Of a DNA stretch of 64,000 nt, positions 56,610 to 64,000 are shown one piece after another (within the stretch, counting starts at the first letter, position 1; every line of letters begins with the position of its first letter). Made by a program: the position numbers and the translations under genes. Source of the stretch: Leptospira mtsangambouensis (GTDB lineage Bacteria; Spirochaetota; Leptospiria; Leptospirales; Leptospiraceae); contig NZ_RQHK01000002.1 in assembly GCF_004770475.1 (NCBI RefSeq), positions 62,001-126,000 of the forward strand. The letters are read 5' to 3'. The notes under the pieces were generated by a model. It ran no database searches, was not told the origin of the DNA, and saw only the letters and a list, made by a program, of their open reading frames with translations.

Positions 56610-58466
56610 CTATACTTTCCATACATACACAAAATCGGTTCGGTCTGCCCAAGGAAGTTCGAATTCTATTTTGCGTAATTTGATTTCGCCAGCACGAAGG
56701 TATTCGCGGATGTCTCTGTCGCGAAAGATGGTTTCGCTAAAGGAAATTTCTCCTGAATTGGTGACGGATTGTAGTTTTGCGGTATAGTTGACTGTGTTTC
56801 CAAAGTAATCAATGTTACTGTTGAGGTTCACCGCCAAACAATTCCCAGCATGGATTGAAATTCGTATTCGTACGGGCGTATGTTTGTTTTCGGGGTGAAA
56901 CCATTCTTGCATTTCTTTAGCAGCCTTTAGCGCTTGTAAGGGGGAAGAGAAACTGGCCATAACGGCATCGCCGATGGTTTTGACAACAACGCCACGAAAG
57001 TTTTGAATGATTTGGTTGGTTTTGATAAAGTGTTCGCGCACTTGTAAAAAAGCACCATGGTCACCTTCTGATTCGTAAAACTTTGTAGAACCAACTATAT
57101 CAGTGAATAGAATCGTTTTGATGCCTATGTCGAGTTGTAGGTTTGTGGCGATGGCTTCTTCTGAAAATAAGTCTCGGAATTCCTGGTAATCAAAAATTTC
57201 CGATGGTCTTAGGCTTGTTTGGTCTTCACTCCTTTCCTCCAATACAATCGTAATATCATCTTCTGATTCGTTTTCAAAAACAAGGTTTGGTTTAGGTGAA
57301 ACTTTGATTTCTTCTTCTTTTGTTTCAGGTAACCACAAAATATCCGTTTGTTGGTTGTTTGGTTTGATATCCACTAAACGATATTTTTTTTCTCCTTTTT
57401 TTCTGAGTCGAAAGATTCCTGAACCAATCAGCAAATTGGAAGAGAATGATTTTTTCCCCCCGATTTTTTTCGTAAGGAGTATATGTTGTTTTGTTGCAGG
57501 CTCTGCTGCACAATACATTTGTTTTTCGATGATTCGGATTCCTGGATGTAAATGAAAAGTTACTTCTATCGAATTGACACCTGTTGTATCAAAATCAATT
57601 TCGCAAACTTCGCATTGGTCTTTGGAGGGGATGTCACTGAGGCGAGAAAGGGAAGTCCTTGCGCCACGGCAATGTGGACATACAATGTCCCAACTGAGAG
57701 TAAACAACCCAAGTCGACAGCCATGTAAAAACAGAAATAAAACTTCGTCGGGATCTAAGTTTAAATTTCGACTCACTTCTTTTATGCGAATTCTGTAAAG
57801 TTCATTGTCTGATGCTGATTTGATCCAATCAAAAATTGAAGTCACCGTATCTTTTGAAATTCCCAGTTGAATCAATCTGTCTTTTTCTTGGTCTAATTTT
57901 TCCTGGTGAATCCATTGGGCATCAGGGACAAAAGAAGTTTCTTTTCCCAGTTTTGTGGTTTTCTGGTGTTTTCCTTTTTTAATTTCTTCAGCAATTTCAT
58001 TTAGAGATTTGCGAAAATCTTCACCCATTTTTGGCATCACTACTTCTAAAAGTTTCCGCATGAAAAAATTTCTTGGGATCCAGCCAAAGTAAACATATAC
58101 TCTGCTTCTCGATTCACCTAAGGGCTCTAAAAATATTTTTCCTCTAATGTAGTGTCCAAAACCTTTGGTGTAAATTCTTGCATGAAAGATTTCTTTGAGG
58201 TATTCCCATTCCCAAGGGACTTCTTCCCATTCAAATGAAAAACCTGCCACTTTGGTTTTCCCGATTAGTTTTCCATCGACTTCTTTATAATCAAATCGTG
58301 GCATTCCCATTCTTTTGTTTAGAGAAGAGGTGTCGATGAGGTGAGGCCACATTTCTTCTCTGGTAACGGGAAGGTCTATTTCCCAGAGATAGTCCATTGG
58401 TTTCGCAAGTGATTTCCATTTGTCTTCCCAGGGATATTTTTGAAGTAAAGATTGTAAATCGATCAT
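56610..58466 (-). CDS. Class III adenylate/guanylate cyclase with SRPBCC-like N-terminus
   Basis: 618 residues, no membrane helix. Residues about 1-165 look like an SRPBCC/START-type lipid-binding fold. A helical region and a part with two CxxC pairs (CPHCRG and CEVCEID, about 265-290), similar to DUF5939, follow. The C-terminus (about 445-618) is a class III cyclase: IKTILFTDIVGSTKFYES with metal Asp456, VVKTIGDAVMASF with the second Asp, and RIRISIHAGNC, then DYFGNTVNYTAKLQ. It should make cAMP (or cGMP). Its start overlaps the GH5 stop by four bases. Confidence 0.92.
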   Translation of the reverse strand: MIDLQSLLQKYPWEDKWKSLAKPMDYLWEIDLPVTREEMWPHLIDTSSLNKRMGMPRFDYKEVDGKLIGKTKVAGFSFEWEEVPWEWEYLKEIFHARIYTKGFGHYIRGKIFLEPLGESRSRVYVYFGWIPRNFFMRKLLEVVMPKMGEDFRKSLNEIAEEIKKGKHQKTTKLGKETSFVPDAQWIHQEKLDQEKDRLIQLGISKDTVTSIFDWIKSASDNELYRIRIKEVSRNLNLDPDEVLFLFLHGCRLGLFTLSWDIVCPHCRGARTSLSRLSDIPSKDQCEVCEIDFDTTGVNSIEVTFHLHPGIRIIEKQMYCAAEPATKQHILLTKKIGGKKSFSSNLLIGSGIFRLRKKGEKKYRLVDIKPNNQQTDILWLPETKEEEIKVSPKPNLVFENESEDDITIVLEERSEDQTSLRPSEIFDYQEFRDLFSEEAIATNLQLDIGIKTILFTDIVGSTKFYESEGDHGAFLQVREHFIKTNQIIQNFRGVVVKTIGDAVMASFSSPLQALKAAKEMQEWFHPENKHTPVRIRISIHAGNCLAVNLNSNIDYFGNTVNYTAKLQSVTNSGEISFSETIFRDRDIREYLRAGEIKLRKIEFELPWADRTDFVYVWKV

Positions 58467-60439
58467 AGTGGTTTTAGGATGAGAGTTGCCTTTCCTCCAT
58501 TTCCTTTGACTGTTAATTCACCTTCTGTTTCAGAAATTTTTTCTGCATTAGAAAGTACAATTTGTACACCATTGGGGTAAACGAATCTGGGAACCTTGAT
58601 GATGCAAGGTTCATTAACCGAAAGATCCGATAACCATTCAAAATGAAATTCTCTGTTTTCTAAATTATATTTCATTCTGATCGGGGTACCTTGGATGGAA
58701 GCTGCATACGGGCGACAGAATCCTTCGATCGCACGTCCCCCACCTCCATAAACATCAGGATCGGATCCTGGGATGATTTGGTCTTTGGAAAAAATACTGA
58801 GGTCTTCTTGGTTCCAACCATCGCCTACCATTAAATCGTTTTCATTCGATGCAGTGTAGTTCCAAAGAGTATTGGATAAAAATAGTTGGTCCATTGCATT
58901 GTACATTGCATCGAGGGCCATCACGTGGCGTTTCCAAATTTTGGGCGAACGGTTTCCCTTTTTCCATTCTCTGTATGCTTTCCCACCTTGTAGGTCAAAG
59001 GGAATTCCAAACTCTCCAATGAGACTTGGGATTTTTCCTGGAACAGAGTCGGCAGTGTTTTTAATTCTTGTTAACTGGCGTACATACATTGCCTCAATAC
59101 CTGACTTACCGAATACAGGACGTTTTGTGAGGGTATCAATTGCAATTGGATATAAAAACGTTTTGAATAAAAGGGTAAGGATATCATACCAATGGGCAGC
59201 GTTTACGGCAAGTTTGGGAACTTCTCCATTGAGATGAGGATGGGTGAATGCATCTGATGCTTCTCTTTCGATAAAAACCATCCAGTCGTTTCGAATCTCT
59301 TGGATGGTTTCGCCAACAGTGCGCATAAAAGGTATTAGGTAATCTGCATCAAAGTCGATATCACGCCCATTTACCTTTTGGAAAAAATCATTTTTTTCGA
59401 TAAAGGGAGTGCCGTCTTTGGTGATGGTGTATGCTCCCTCTAGTTGAAAAGGATCACCAGGAGAGTCTGGCAACCAAATAGAAACTTGATTCTCATTTAC
59501 AGTAACTGTTTTTGTTGGAACAAATCCACCTTTCCAAACTTTTAAGGTGAGGTATGGTAAATCAATGGAATGTCCATGAGAAGAAAACAATGCATCAATG
59601 GGAGACCAACCAAGACCAGGTTTTGATGGATCTTCCTCTGTATTTTTTAAACCGCGATCATTCATGGCCCGACCAATGAAACCTTTGCCTGGTTCGTTTA
59701 AAGAATCAAAACCCAAAACAAAGTCAAAACCTTTGACTCGTTCTGCAATTTGTTTCATACAACCTAAGTAGTGACCTTGTAAATAATCTTGAACATTTTT
59801 ACCGTTGATAAAAAAGTTCGGTGCGAAATCTCTTCCACCAAAAAATAAAGTCCAAAGAATTCCATTTCCAGCATAACGGTAGTTTTGTGACCAGCACATG
59901 GTAGGATAATTATCTTCCTGACGAATCCCTGGGTTTGTGTAGTCGTATGCTCTTTGCATGACTAGGCTTGCATCGGCTTCCGAAAGTTTGCGGTAATCAA
60001 TGCCGAGTTTTTTGAAGATCCAACCAGGGGCACCATCACCTCCCGTCATCCGGGACCAAACATCTTGGTGAAAATCAATAAATACATAAAATCCATATTC
60101 GCCAGCTAAACGAACGATCTCTGTAAAATAATCTAAGTAATCTTGATCATACTCGTTAGGACCTTTGTGTTCCACTGCTTCCCAAGTGGTTAACAATCGA
60201 AGTGCATTAAACCCCCATCGTTTGAGTCTTGTAAAGTGAATCTCTGCTTCAGAAAGAGGAAAGGGCCTTCCTATAAAACTAACATCTTTGTGGTCAGAAA
60301 AATCGGACGGAAACTGTGTCCCACCATTTGGATAAGGAACTTTGGTGTCTCCACCTAAATTGACTCCGCGCAAAATAACTTTTCTGCCATTTGCATCTAC
60401 AAACCATTCGCCTTGGGGTGAGAGTTTTTTTGGTGCCAT
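58463..60439 (-). CDS. GH5 glycoside hydrolase (glucosylceramidase/endoglycoceramidase-like)
   Basis: 658 residues. TIM barrel with ILRGVNLGGDTK, FNALRLLTTWEAVEHKGPNEYDQ, FIDFHQDVWSR, the acid/base Glu249 in FDSLNEPGKG and the nucleophile Glu476 in SLIGEFGIPFD; a beta-sandwich C-terminus follows. The long insertions and HQDVWSR resemble the GH5 group with endoglycoceramidases and fungal glucocerebrosidase. No signal peptide is present, so it seems cytosolic, where it could act on glycolipid. It is four bases after the ligase-like gene and overlaps the cyclase gene. Confidence 0.88.
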   Translation of the reverse strand: MAPKKLSPQGEWFVDANGRKVILRGVNLGGDTKVPYPNGGTQFPSDFSDHKDVSFIGRPFPLSEAEIHFTRLKRWGFNALRLLTTWEAVEHKGPNEYDQDYLDYFTEIVRLAGEYGFYVFIDFHQDVWSRMTGGDGAPGWIFKKLGIDYRKLSEADASLVMQRAYDYTNPGIRQEDNYPTMCWSQNYRYAGNGILWTLFFGGRDFAPNFFINGKNVQDYLQGHYLGCMKQIAERVKGFDFVLGFDSLNEPGKGFIGRAMNDRGLKNTEEDPSKPGLGWSPIDALFSSHGHSIDLPYLTLKVWKGGFVPTKTVTVNENQVSIWLPDSPGDPFQLEGAYTITKDGTPFIEKNDFFQKVNGRDIDFDADYLIPFMRTVGETIQEIRNDWMVFIEREASDAFTHPHLNGEVPKLAVNAAHWYDILTLLFKTFLYPIAIDTLTKRPVFGKSGIEAMYVRQLTRIKNTADSVPGKIPSLIGEFGIPFDLQGGKAYREWKKGNRSPKIWKRHVMALDAMYNAMDQLFLSNTLWNYTASNENDLMVGDGWNQEDLSIFSKDQIIPGSDPDVYGGGGRAIEGFCRPYAASIQGTPIRMKYNLENREFHFEWLSDLSVNEPCIIKVPRFVYPNGVQIVLSNAEKISETEGELTVKGNGGKATLILKPL

Positions 60440-60443
60440 CGAT

Positions 60444-61763
60444 TTAACCTTCTATCTTCGAATCAATTGTCTTTTTTTCAGACTCGACATAGAGGTTGAG
60501 ATAGCCGAGTAAAAAGTAAAATACAATTAGAACTTCATCATCTTGAAAATAACATTGTAAAAGTCCAGAAAAGAAAAATCCGACAAGCCCATATGTCATG
60601 AACCTTATTTGTTTAGGTATGTTCCCATTTAATAAGGTAAATAGAATGATCCCAAATAACATAAGATAAAGGATTCCCTGTGGCCCACCAAAGACGGCAG
60701 TTAAGTGAAAGTAATCATTATGAGCATGTCCTCTTTGTGTGACCTCATAAAAAAAACTGAGTTCCTTGTTTTCTTTTTCTTTTTCTTTTCTTGAGATTTC
60801 GATTTCTTTTTGGTAGTTACCAGATCCAATTCCGAAGATAGGATTTTTTTCGATTAAAGGAAATGTGGAATCCCAAATAAAAGTTCTTCCTGAGTCAGTA
60901 TGTTTTTCTCCACCAAACAATGGATCTACCACTCTTTTGACTGCACTTGTGGTTTTGTAGCCTACAAAAACAAAAACCAAAATCAAAAGGATAAAAACCC
61001 CAATGCGTTTTAACATTTTTTTAGATATATCTTTATCGACAAAAACAAGAATATAGATTCCAAAAATTGTACTAACCAAAGCTCCTAGAAGAGATGATCT
61101 TGCATTATTAAATAAAAAAACGATAGATACTAACAAAAGCAAAACGGCGTTTGTCGAAATTTTGGATATAGATTCTTTTTTATACCAAGATTCATATAAA
61201 CGAAAAACAAACCCAGGGAAAATAAAGGCGAGTAGTCCACCGAAGGTAAGATGGGTATTCATTAATCCAATCGGAAGATAAATATTAATGTTCGTAATTT
61301 TGCCATAATGGTGTTGGTAAGGCCAAGATGCTGAAGTTTTGTATAAATCTGAAATTAATCTGGATAACCTGGTCATCGAGAATATGGACACAAATCCTGT
61401 GAAAACAATCACTAGGGCAAAAATAAAAAATGTTTTATATAAGTATTTTCTGTCTTCTGGTTTGATCCCTTGAACGGACACAAAGGCAGTGACAAGGAAA
61501 ATGTCTTTCATTTCATCACGAAACGCGTGTTTGATGGAAAGAAAATCGAAACCTGATCCAGCGAAATGATACAAAACGGTTACAATTTGCCAGGCGTAAA
61601 ATAGGAAGAGAATTTTTACCAAAGGACTTTTGAATTTTGGTTTTTCGGGAAGAAAGAGGAAAAAAACAAATGAGAGGAGTAAGAAAAGTTGGCTTAATGA
61701 AACGGAAAGGGCGCAGGAAATGATGGACAAGGCGAGAAAAGCACGATAGATTCGGTAAAACAT
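60444..61763 (-). CDS. O-antigen ligase-like (Wzy_C) membrane protein
   Basis: About 439 residues from the ATG at 61763; the frame is open to 61874, but that would overlap the divergent glycosyltransferase start. Ten to twelve membrane helices and a large periplasmic loop with SGRTFIWDSTFPLIEKNPIFGIGSGNYQ and RGHAHNDYFHLTAVFG, where the Arg and His residues are those of the Wzy_C/O-antigen ligase (WaaL) signature. It joins or polymerises surface sugars on lipid carriers. Leads the run ligase-GH5-cyclase. Confidence 0.88.
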   Translation of the reverse strand: MFYRIYRAFLALSIISCALSVSLSQLFLLLSFVFFLFLPEKPKFKSPLVKILFLFYAWQIVTVLYHFAGSGFDFLSIKHAFRDEMKDIFLVTAFVSVQGIKPEDRKYLYKTFFIFALVIVFTGFVSIFSMTRLSRLISDLYKTSASWPYQHHYGKITNINIYLPIGLMNTHLTFGGLLAFIFPGFVFRLYESWYKKESISKISTNAVLLLLVSIVFLFNNARSSLLGALVSTIFGIYILVFVDKDISKKMLKRIGVFILLILVFVFVGYKTTSAVKRVVDPLFGGEKHTDSGRTFIWDSTFPLIEKNPIFGIGSGNYQKEIEISRKEKEKENKELSFFYEVTQRGHAHNDYFHLTAVFGGPQGILYLMLFGIILFTLLNGNIPKQIRFMTYGLVGFFFSGLLQCYFQDDEVLIVFYFLLGYLNLYVESEKKTIDSKIEG

Positions 61764-61812
61764 AACTTTGGATGAGACTAATGCTTTTCTCCAATTTGTA
61801 AAGAGGTAACAG

Positions 61813-63102
61813 TTGCGAGTCTTATATTTTTCCGATACTTTTTTGCCAAAAACCGACGGAGTCGCAGTTTCCATTAAGAATTTTTCTGAACTTTTAGCTT
61901 TGCGTGGTCATGAGTTTTGTATTTGTGCGCCCAAATATGGGGATGGGGACTTTGATCGGATGACAGACAAAATCCAGGTGGTCCGATTTCGCTCTGGATA
62001 TCTCCCCAGTTACCCAGATATCAAAGTGGTTTTGCCCTCGCCAGGCAAAATCAAACGGGTCATCGAAGACTTTAAACCAGATCTCATTCACATTCATACA
62101 CCAGGCCTTCTCGGGTTATATGCTGTCAATGCCGCAGAACGTTTTGGAATTCCCACCATAGGGACCTATCACACTTTGATGGCCGAGCAGGAAATGTATG
62201 TTTCTTTTTACCGTTTGTTTAAACTGGATAAACTCTTTTTTAAGGCCAATAAGTTTAAGAAAAAACTAAATATAGACGAATTGGACAAAATTGTAAAATT
62301 TGATAACTTCAATATTCGCAAAAAAATCATTCTAAAAATTTGTAACGATATTTATAACAGATGTGATGTGGTGATTTCTCCAAGCCATCTCATCAAAGAA
62401 CAACTCATTGAATATGGAATCACTCGTCCGATCACTGTAGTTTCCAACGGTATGGATTTGAAAAGATTTCAAGGGAAACCAAAAATTTATTCTAGTGGTG
62501 AGGCTCCTAAGTTTTTGCACGTAGGCAGAATTTCTTATGAAAAAAATTGCGATGTAGTTCTCAATGCATTTAAAACCATTCATGAATATTTTCCAGAGGC
62601 TACACTCACAATCATTGGAGAAGGTCCAGCCATTCCATCCTTACAAAGACAAGCAGAACATTTAGGGATTCAAGATGCTGTCAGTTTTAAAGGATTTATT
62701 CCCAACGCTGTGTTACATGAAGAGTATCCAAAGTATGATGTATTTTTAACGGCTTCAACTATGGAAACACAAGGACTTGTTGTGTTGGAGGCAATCGCTT
62801 GTGGACTTCCTGCTGTTGGTGTGGATGCTTTTGCATTACCAGAACTCATACGACACGGTGAAAACGGATACATTGCTAAGTCTTTTGATGCAAAAGGAAT
62901 TGCACAAGGGGCACTAGAAATGATTCGAAATCCAGATGAATATGCTAAGTTCTCAAAAAATTCCATTCAAATTGCATCAGGACATGAAATGGAAAAATGT
63001 GTGGATGCGATGGAAGAAGTATATTCTAAAGTGATAGAAGCAATGAAAGGTAAGGTTAAAAAATCAAATATCTTCGATTTGTTTTTTGATTTTATGCAAT
63101 GA
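61813..63102 (+). CDS. GT4-family glycosyltransferase
   Basis: 429 residues from a TTG start. Two Rossmann domains (GT-B): [34 protein letters not shown] at the N-terminus, [40 protein letters not shown], and the donor-binding EX7E in [18 protein letters not shown]. Close in pattern to diacylglycerol glucosyltransferases and other lipid-linked GT4 enzymes (the insertion around 130-175 is rich in Lys). Works at the inner face of the membrane. ATGA overlap with the next gene. Confidence 0.93.
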   Translation: MRVLYFSDTFLPKTDGVAVSIKNFSELLALRGHEFCICAPKYGDGDFDRMTDKIQVVRFRSGYLPSYPDIKVVLPSPGKIKRVIEDFKPDLIHIHTPGLLGLYAVNAAERFGIPTIGTYHTLMAEQEMYVSFYRLFKLDKLFFKANKFKKKLNIDELDKIVKFDNFNIRKKIILKICNDIYNRCDVVISPSHLIKEQLIEYGITRPITVVSNGMDLKRFQGKPKIYSSGEAPKFLHVGRISYEKNCDVVLNAFKTIHEYFPEATLTIIGEGPAIPSLQRQAEHLGIQDAVSFKGFIPNAVLHEEYPKYDVFLTASTMETQGLVVLEAIACGLPAVGVDAFALPELIRHGENGYIAKSFDAKGIAQGALEMIRNPDEYAKFSKNSIQIASGHEMEKCVDAMEEVYSKVIEAMKGKVKKSNIFDLFFDFMQ

Positions 63103-63734
63103 CAAATGAAATTTCTTGGGAGATACGGACTTTACTTACGGTTATAGCTATATTATTAACTTTTTATGCCTATATTCCGTATATTAAAGGAATTCGAATC
63201 GGAACAATTCAACCGCATGTTTTTTCCTGGATCATTTGGGGAGCCACCACCTTCATCGTGTTTTTTGCACAGGTAGCTGGACACGGTGGAGTGGGCAGTA
63301 TCCCCATTGGTGTATCTGGAATCATTACCGTTTTTGTAGCATTTTTTGTTTATCACAAACGATCTGATATACAGATCACAAAATCAGATTGGTTTTTCTT
63401 TGGATTGGCCCTTTCCAGTTTGCCATTTTGGTTTTATTTTTCCGATCCTTTGGCTGCAGTTTTAATTTTAACTCTTGCTGACATTTTAGGTTTTATTCCG
63501 ACCTTTCGTAAGGGATACATATACCCTAATTCTGAACCGTTAGGGTTTTATCTTATCTTTTTATTTCGAAACTTCTTAGCGATGGTTGCTTTAGCGGAAT
63601 GGAATACTACCACATTGTTATTTCCTGGTTCTGCTGCCATAGCTTGTGTAGTTTTTGTGGTGATGGTAAAGATAAGGAAAAAGAAAATTGAGTCTATTCT
63701 CGATTCACAACCGGATAAAATACCACTGATTTAA
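63099..63734 (+). CDS. Multi-pass membrane protein of unknown function
   Basis: 211 residues, seven likely membrane helices. Motifs [36 protein letters not shown] and [32 protein letters not shown] form two similar halves with a Pro in helix 1 of each, reminiscent of PQ-loop/SWEET-like transporters. I cannot assign more. Coupled to the GT4 gene by four bases; overlaps the convergent gene by 41. Confidence 0.75.
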   Translation: MTNEISWEIRTLLTVIAILLTFYAYIPYIKGIRIGTIQPHVFSWIIWGATTFIVFFAQVAGHGGVGSIPIGVSGIITVFVAFFVYHKRSDIQITKSDWFFFGLALSSLPFWFYFSDPLAAVLILTLADILGFIPTFRKGYIYPNSEPLGFYLIFLFRNFLAMVALAEWNTTTLLFPGSAAIACVVFVVMVKIRKKKIESILDSQPDKIPLI

Positions 63735-64000
63735 GCATTCTACCTTCTTCTGTATCCTCATAAACAACTTCAGCTTGTTTGGCACGGGCTGGTAAATACA
63801 TTTGCACAGCTTCCACAATTTCGTACGCACTCAGTGTATAATCTAATGCTTTGATCGCAAGTTCTAGACTGAGAAACCTTTCTTGAGTTATGGTTTTTGT
63901 TTCAGTTTTTTTTGTTATGATGAGCCATTTGTATAACCTTGCTGATCGATTGGTGTCTAATAAATTTCCAATATCCAGTTTCATTAAAGGAAGGATGGCG
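63694..64000 (-). CDS. Protein of unknown function, partial (N-terminus beyond window)
   Basis: About 102 codons open from the right edge to a TAG at 63694. An ATG at 63984 would give 96 residues, but no ribosome site precedes it and the frame stays open to the edge (ILPL before the Met), so I think the gene begins outside. The visible part is soluble, charged and unrecognised. It overlaps the membrane protein gene by 41 bases. Confidence 0.5.
   Translation of the reverse strand, partial: AILPLMKLDIGNLLDTNRSARLYKWLIITKKTETKTITQERFLSLELAIKALDYTLSAYEIVEAVQMYLPARAKQAEVVYEDTEEGRMLKSVVFYPVVNRE

Noticed and set aside
56450..56632. 60-codon minus-strand frame across the GC-rich element
   Set aside because: The codons follow the palindromes, and it overlaps both flanking genes; better read as a repeat or terminator than as a gene.
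61764..61874. Longer N-terminus for the O-antigen ligase-like protein
   Set aside because: It would overlap the start of the divergent glycosyltransferase by 62 bases and precede the first membrane helix with polar residues.
1..64000. CRISPR arrays, insertion sequences, integrases, prophage genes
   Set aside because: No direct-repeat array, transposase, integrase or phage structural motif was found on either strand.

Overview
The window is a gene-dense, AT-rich stretch of a spirochaete chromosome, most likely genus Leptospira. Pointers to this are the leptospiral DUF1554 lipoprotein at 12843, a very large protein of the kind known from Leptospira at 49948, many lipoproteins with loose spirochaetal lipoboxes, a MurA with aspartate in place of the catalytic cysteine, and flagellar export genes. 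I cannot name the species. Functions are read from motifs by eye; no database search was run.

Layout. 1-5046: flagellar export genes fliJ (partial) and fliI, both on the minus strand, separated by an opposite-strand gene for a 7TMR-DISM hybrid histidine kinase fused to a PP2C phosphatase. 5047-12832: a WD40-like lipoprotein, a small CxxC/CxxH protein, a four-cluster ferredoxin translationally adjacent to murA, a membrane-anchored protein, a GH3 enzyme and a DUF3095 protein. 12843-19320: the DUF1554 lipoprotein, an OmpA-like lipoprotein with an overlapping beta-barrel candidate, a GDSL esterase and TenA. 19469-22852: tRNA-Gly(GCC), then tig-clpP-clpX closed by a strong terminator. 22956-38188: a subclass B1 metallo-beta-lactamase, tatA-tatC plus a degenerate PP2C, a PAS kinase that seems to lack a working ATPase domain, an alpha/beta hydrolase, a PCu(A)C-SCO copper pair, an M3 oligopeptidase, a DCC-family protein, an ArnT-like glycosyltransferase, a PHP-domain protein and four minus-strand envelope genes (FecR, DUF4384, a small lipoprotein, an unknown).

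38311-56470 is the most interesting part: nine plus-strand genes in an 18 kb run with overlapping or nearly touching ends. It encodes a TolC-like protein, three lipoproteins, a small membrane protein, a periplasmic adaptor, two unlike RND proteins (one shortened and without the proton-relay residues), a 1962-residue exported protein ending in what looks like an NlpC/P60 cysteine-hydrolase domain, and an overlapping lipoprotein-like gene. I propose a secreted effector/immunity locus physically joined to a heteromeric RND machine. This is inference.

56471-64000: a GC-rich palindromic intergenic element, then a minus-strand run of O-antigen ligase-like protein, cytosolic-looking GH5 enzyme and SRPBCC/class III cyclase. 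A divergent GT4 glycosyltransferase with a small membrane protein follows, and the edge holds a truncated gene.

The window is rich in signalling proteins (two kinases, two PP2C-like proteins, two cyclase-fold proteins) and envelope proteins. No insertion sequence, prophage, CRISPR array or rRNA was seen, and no gene-free stretch exceeds 300 bases (the longest is 15609-15910).
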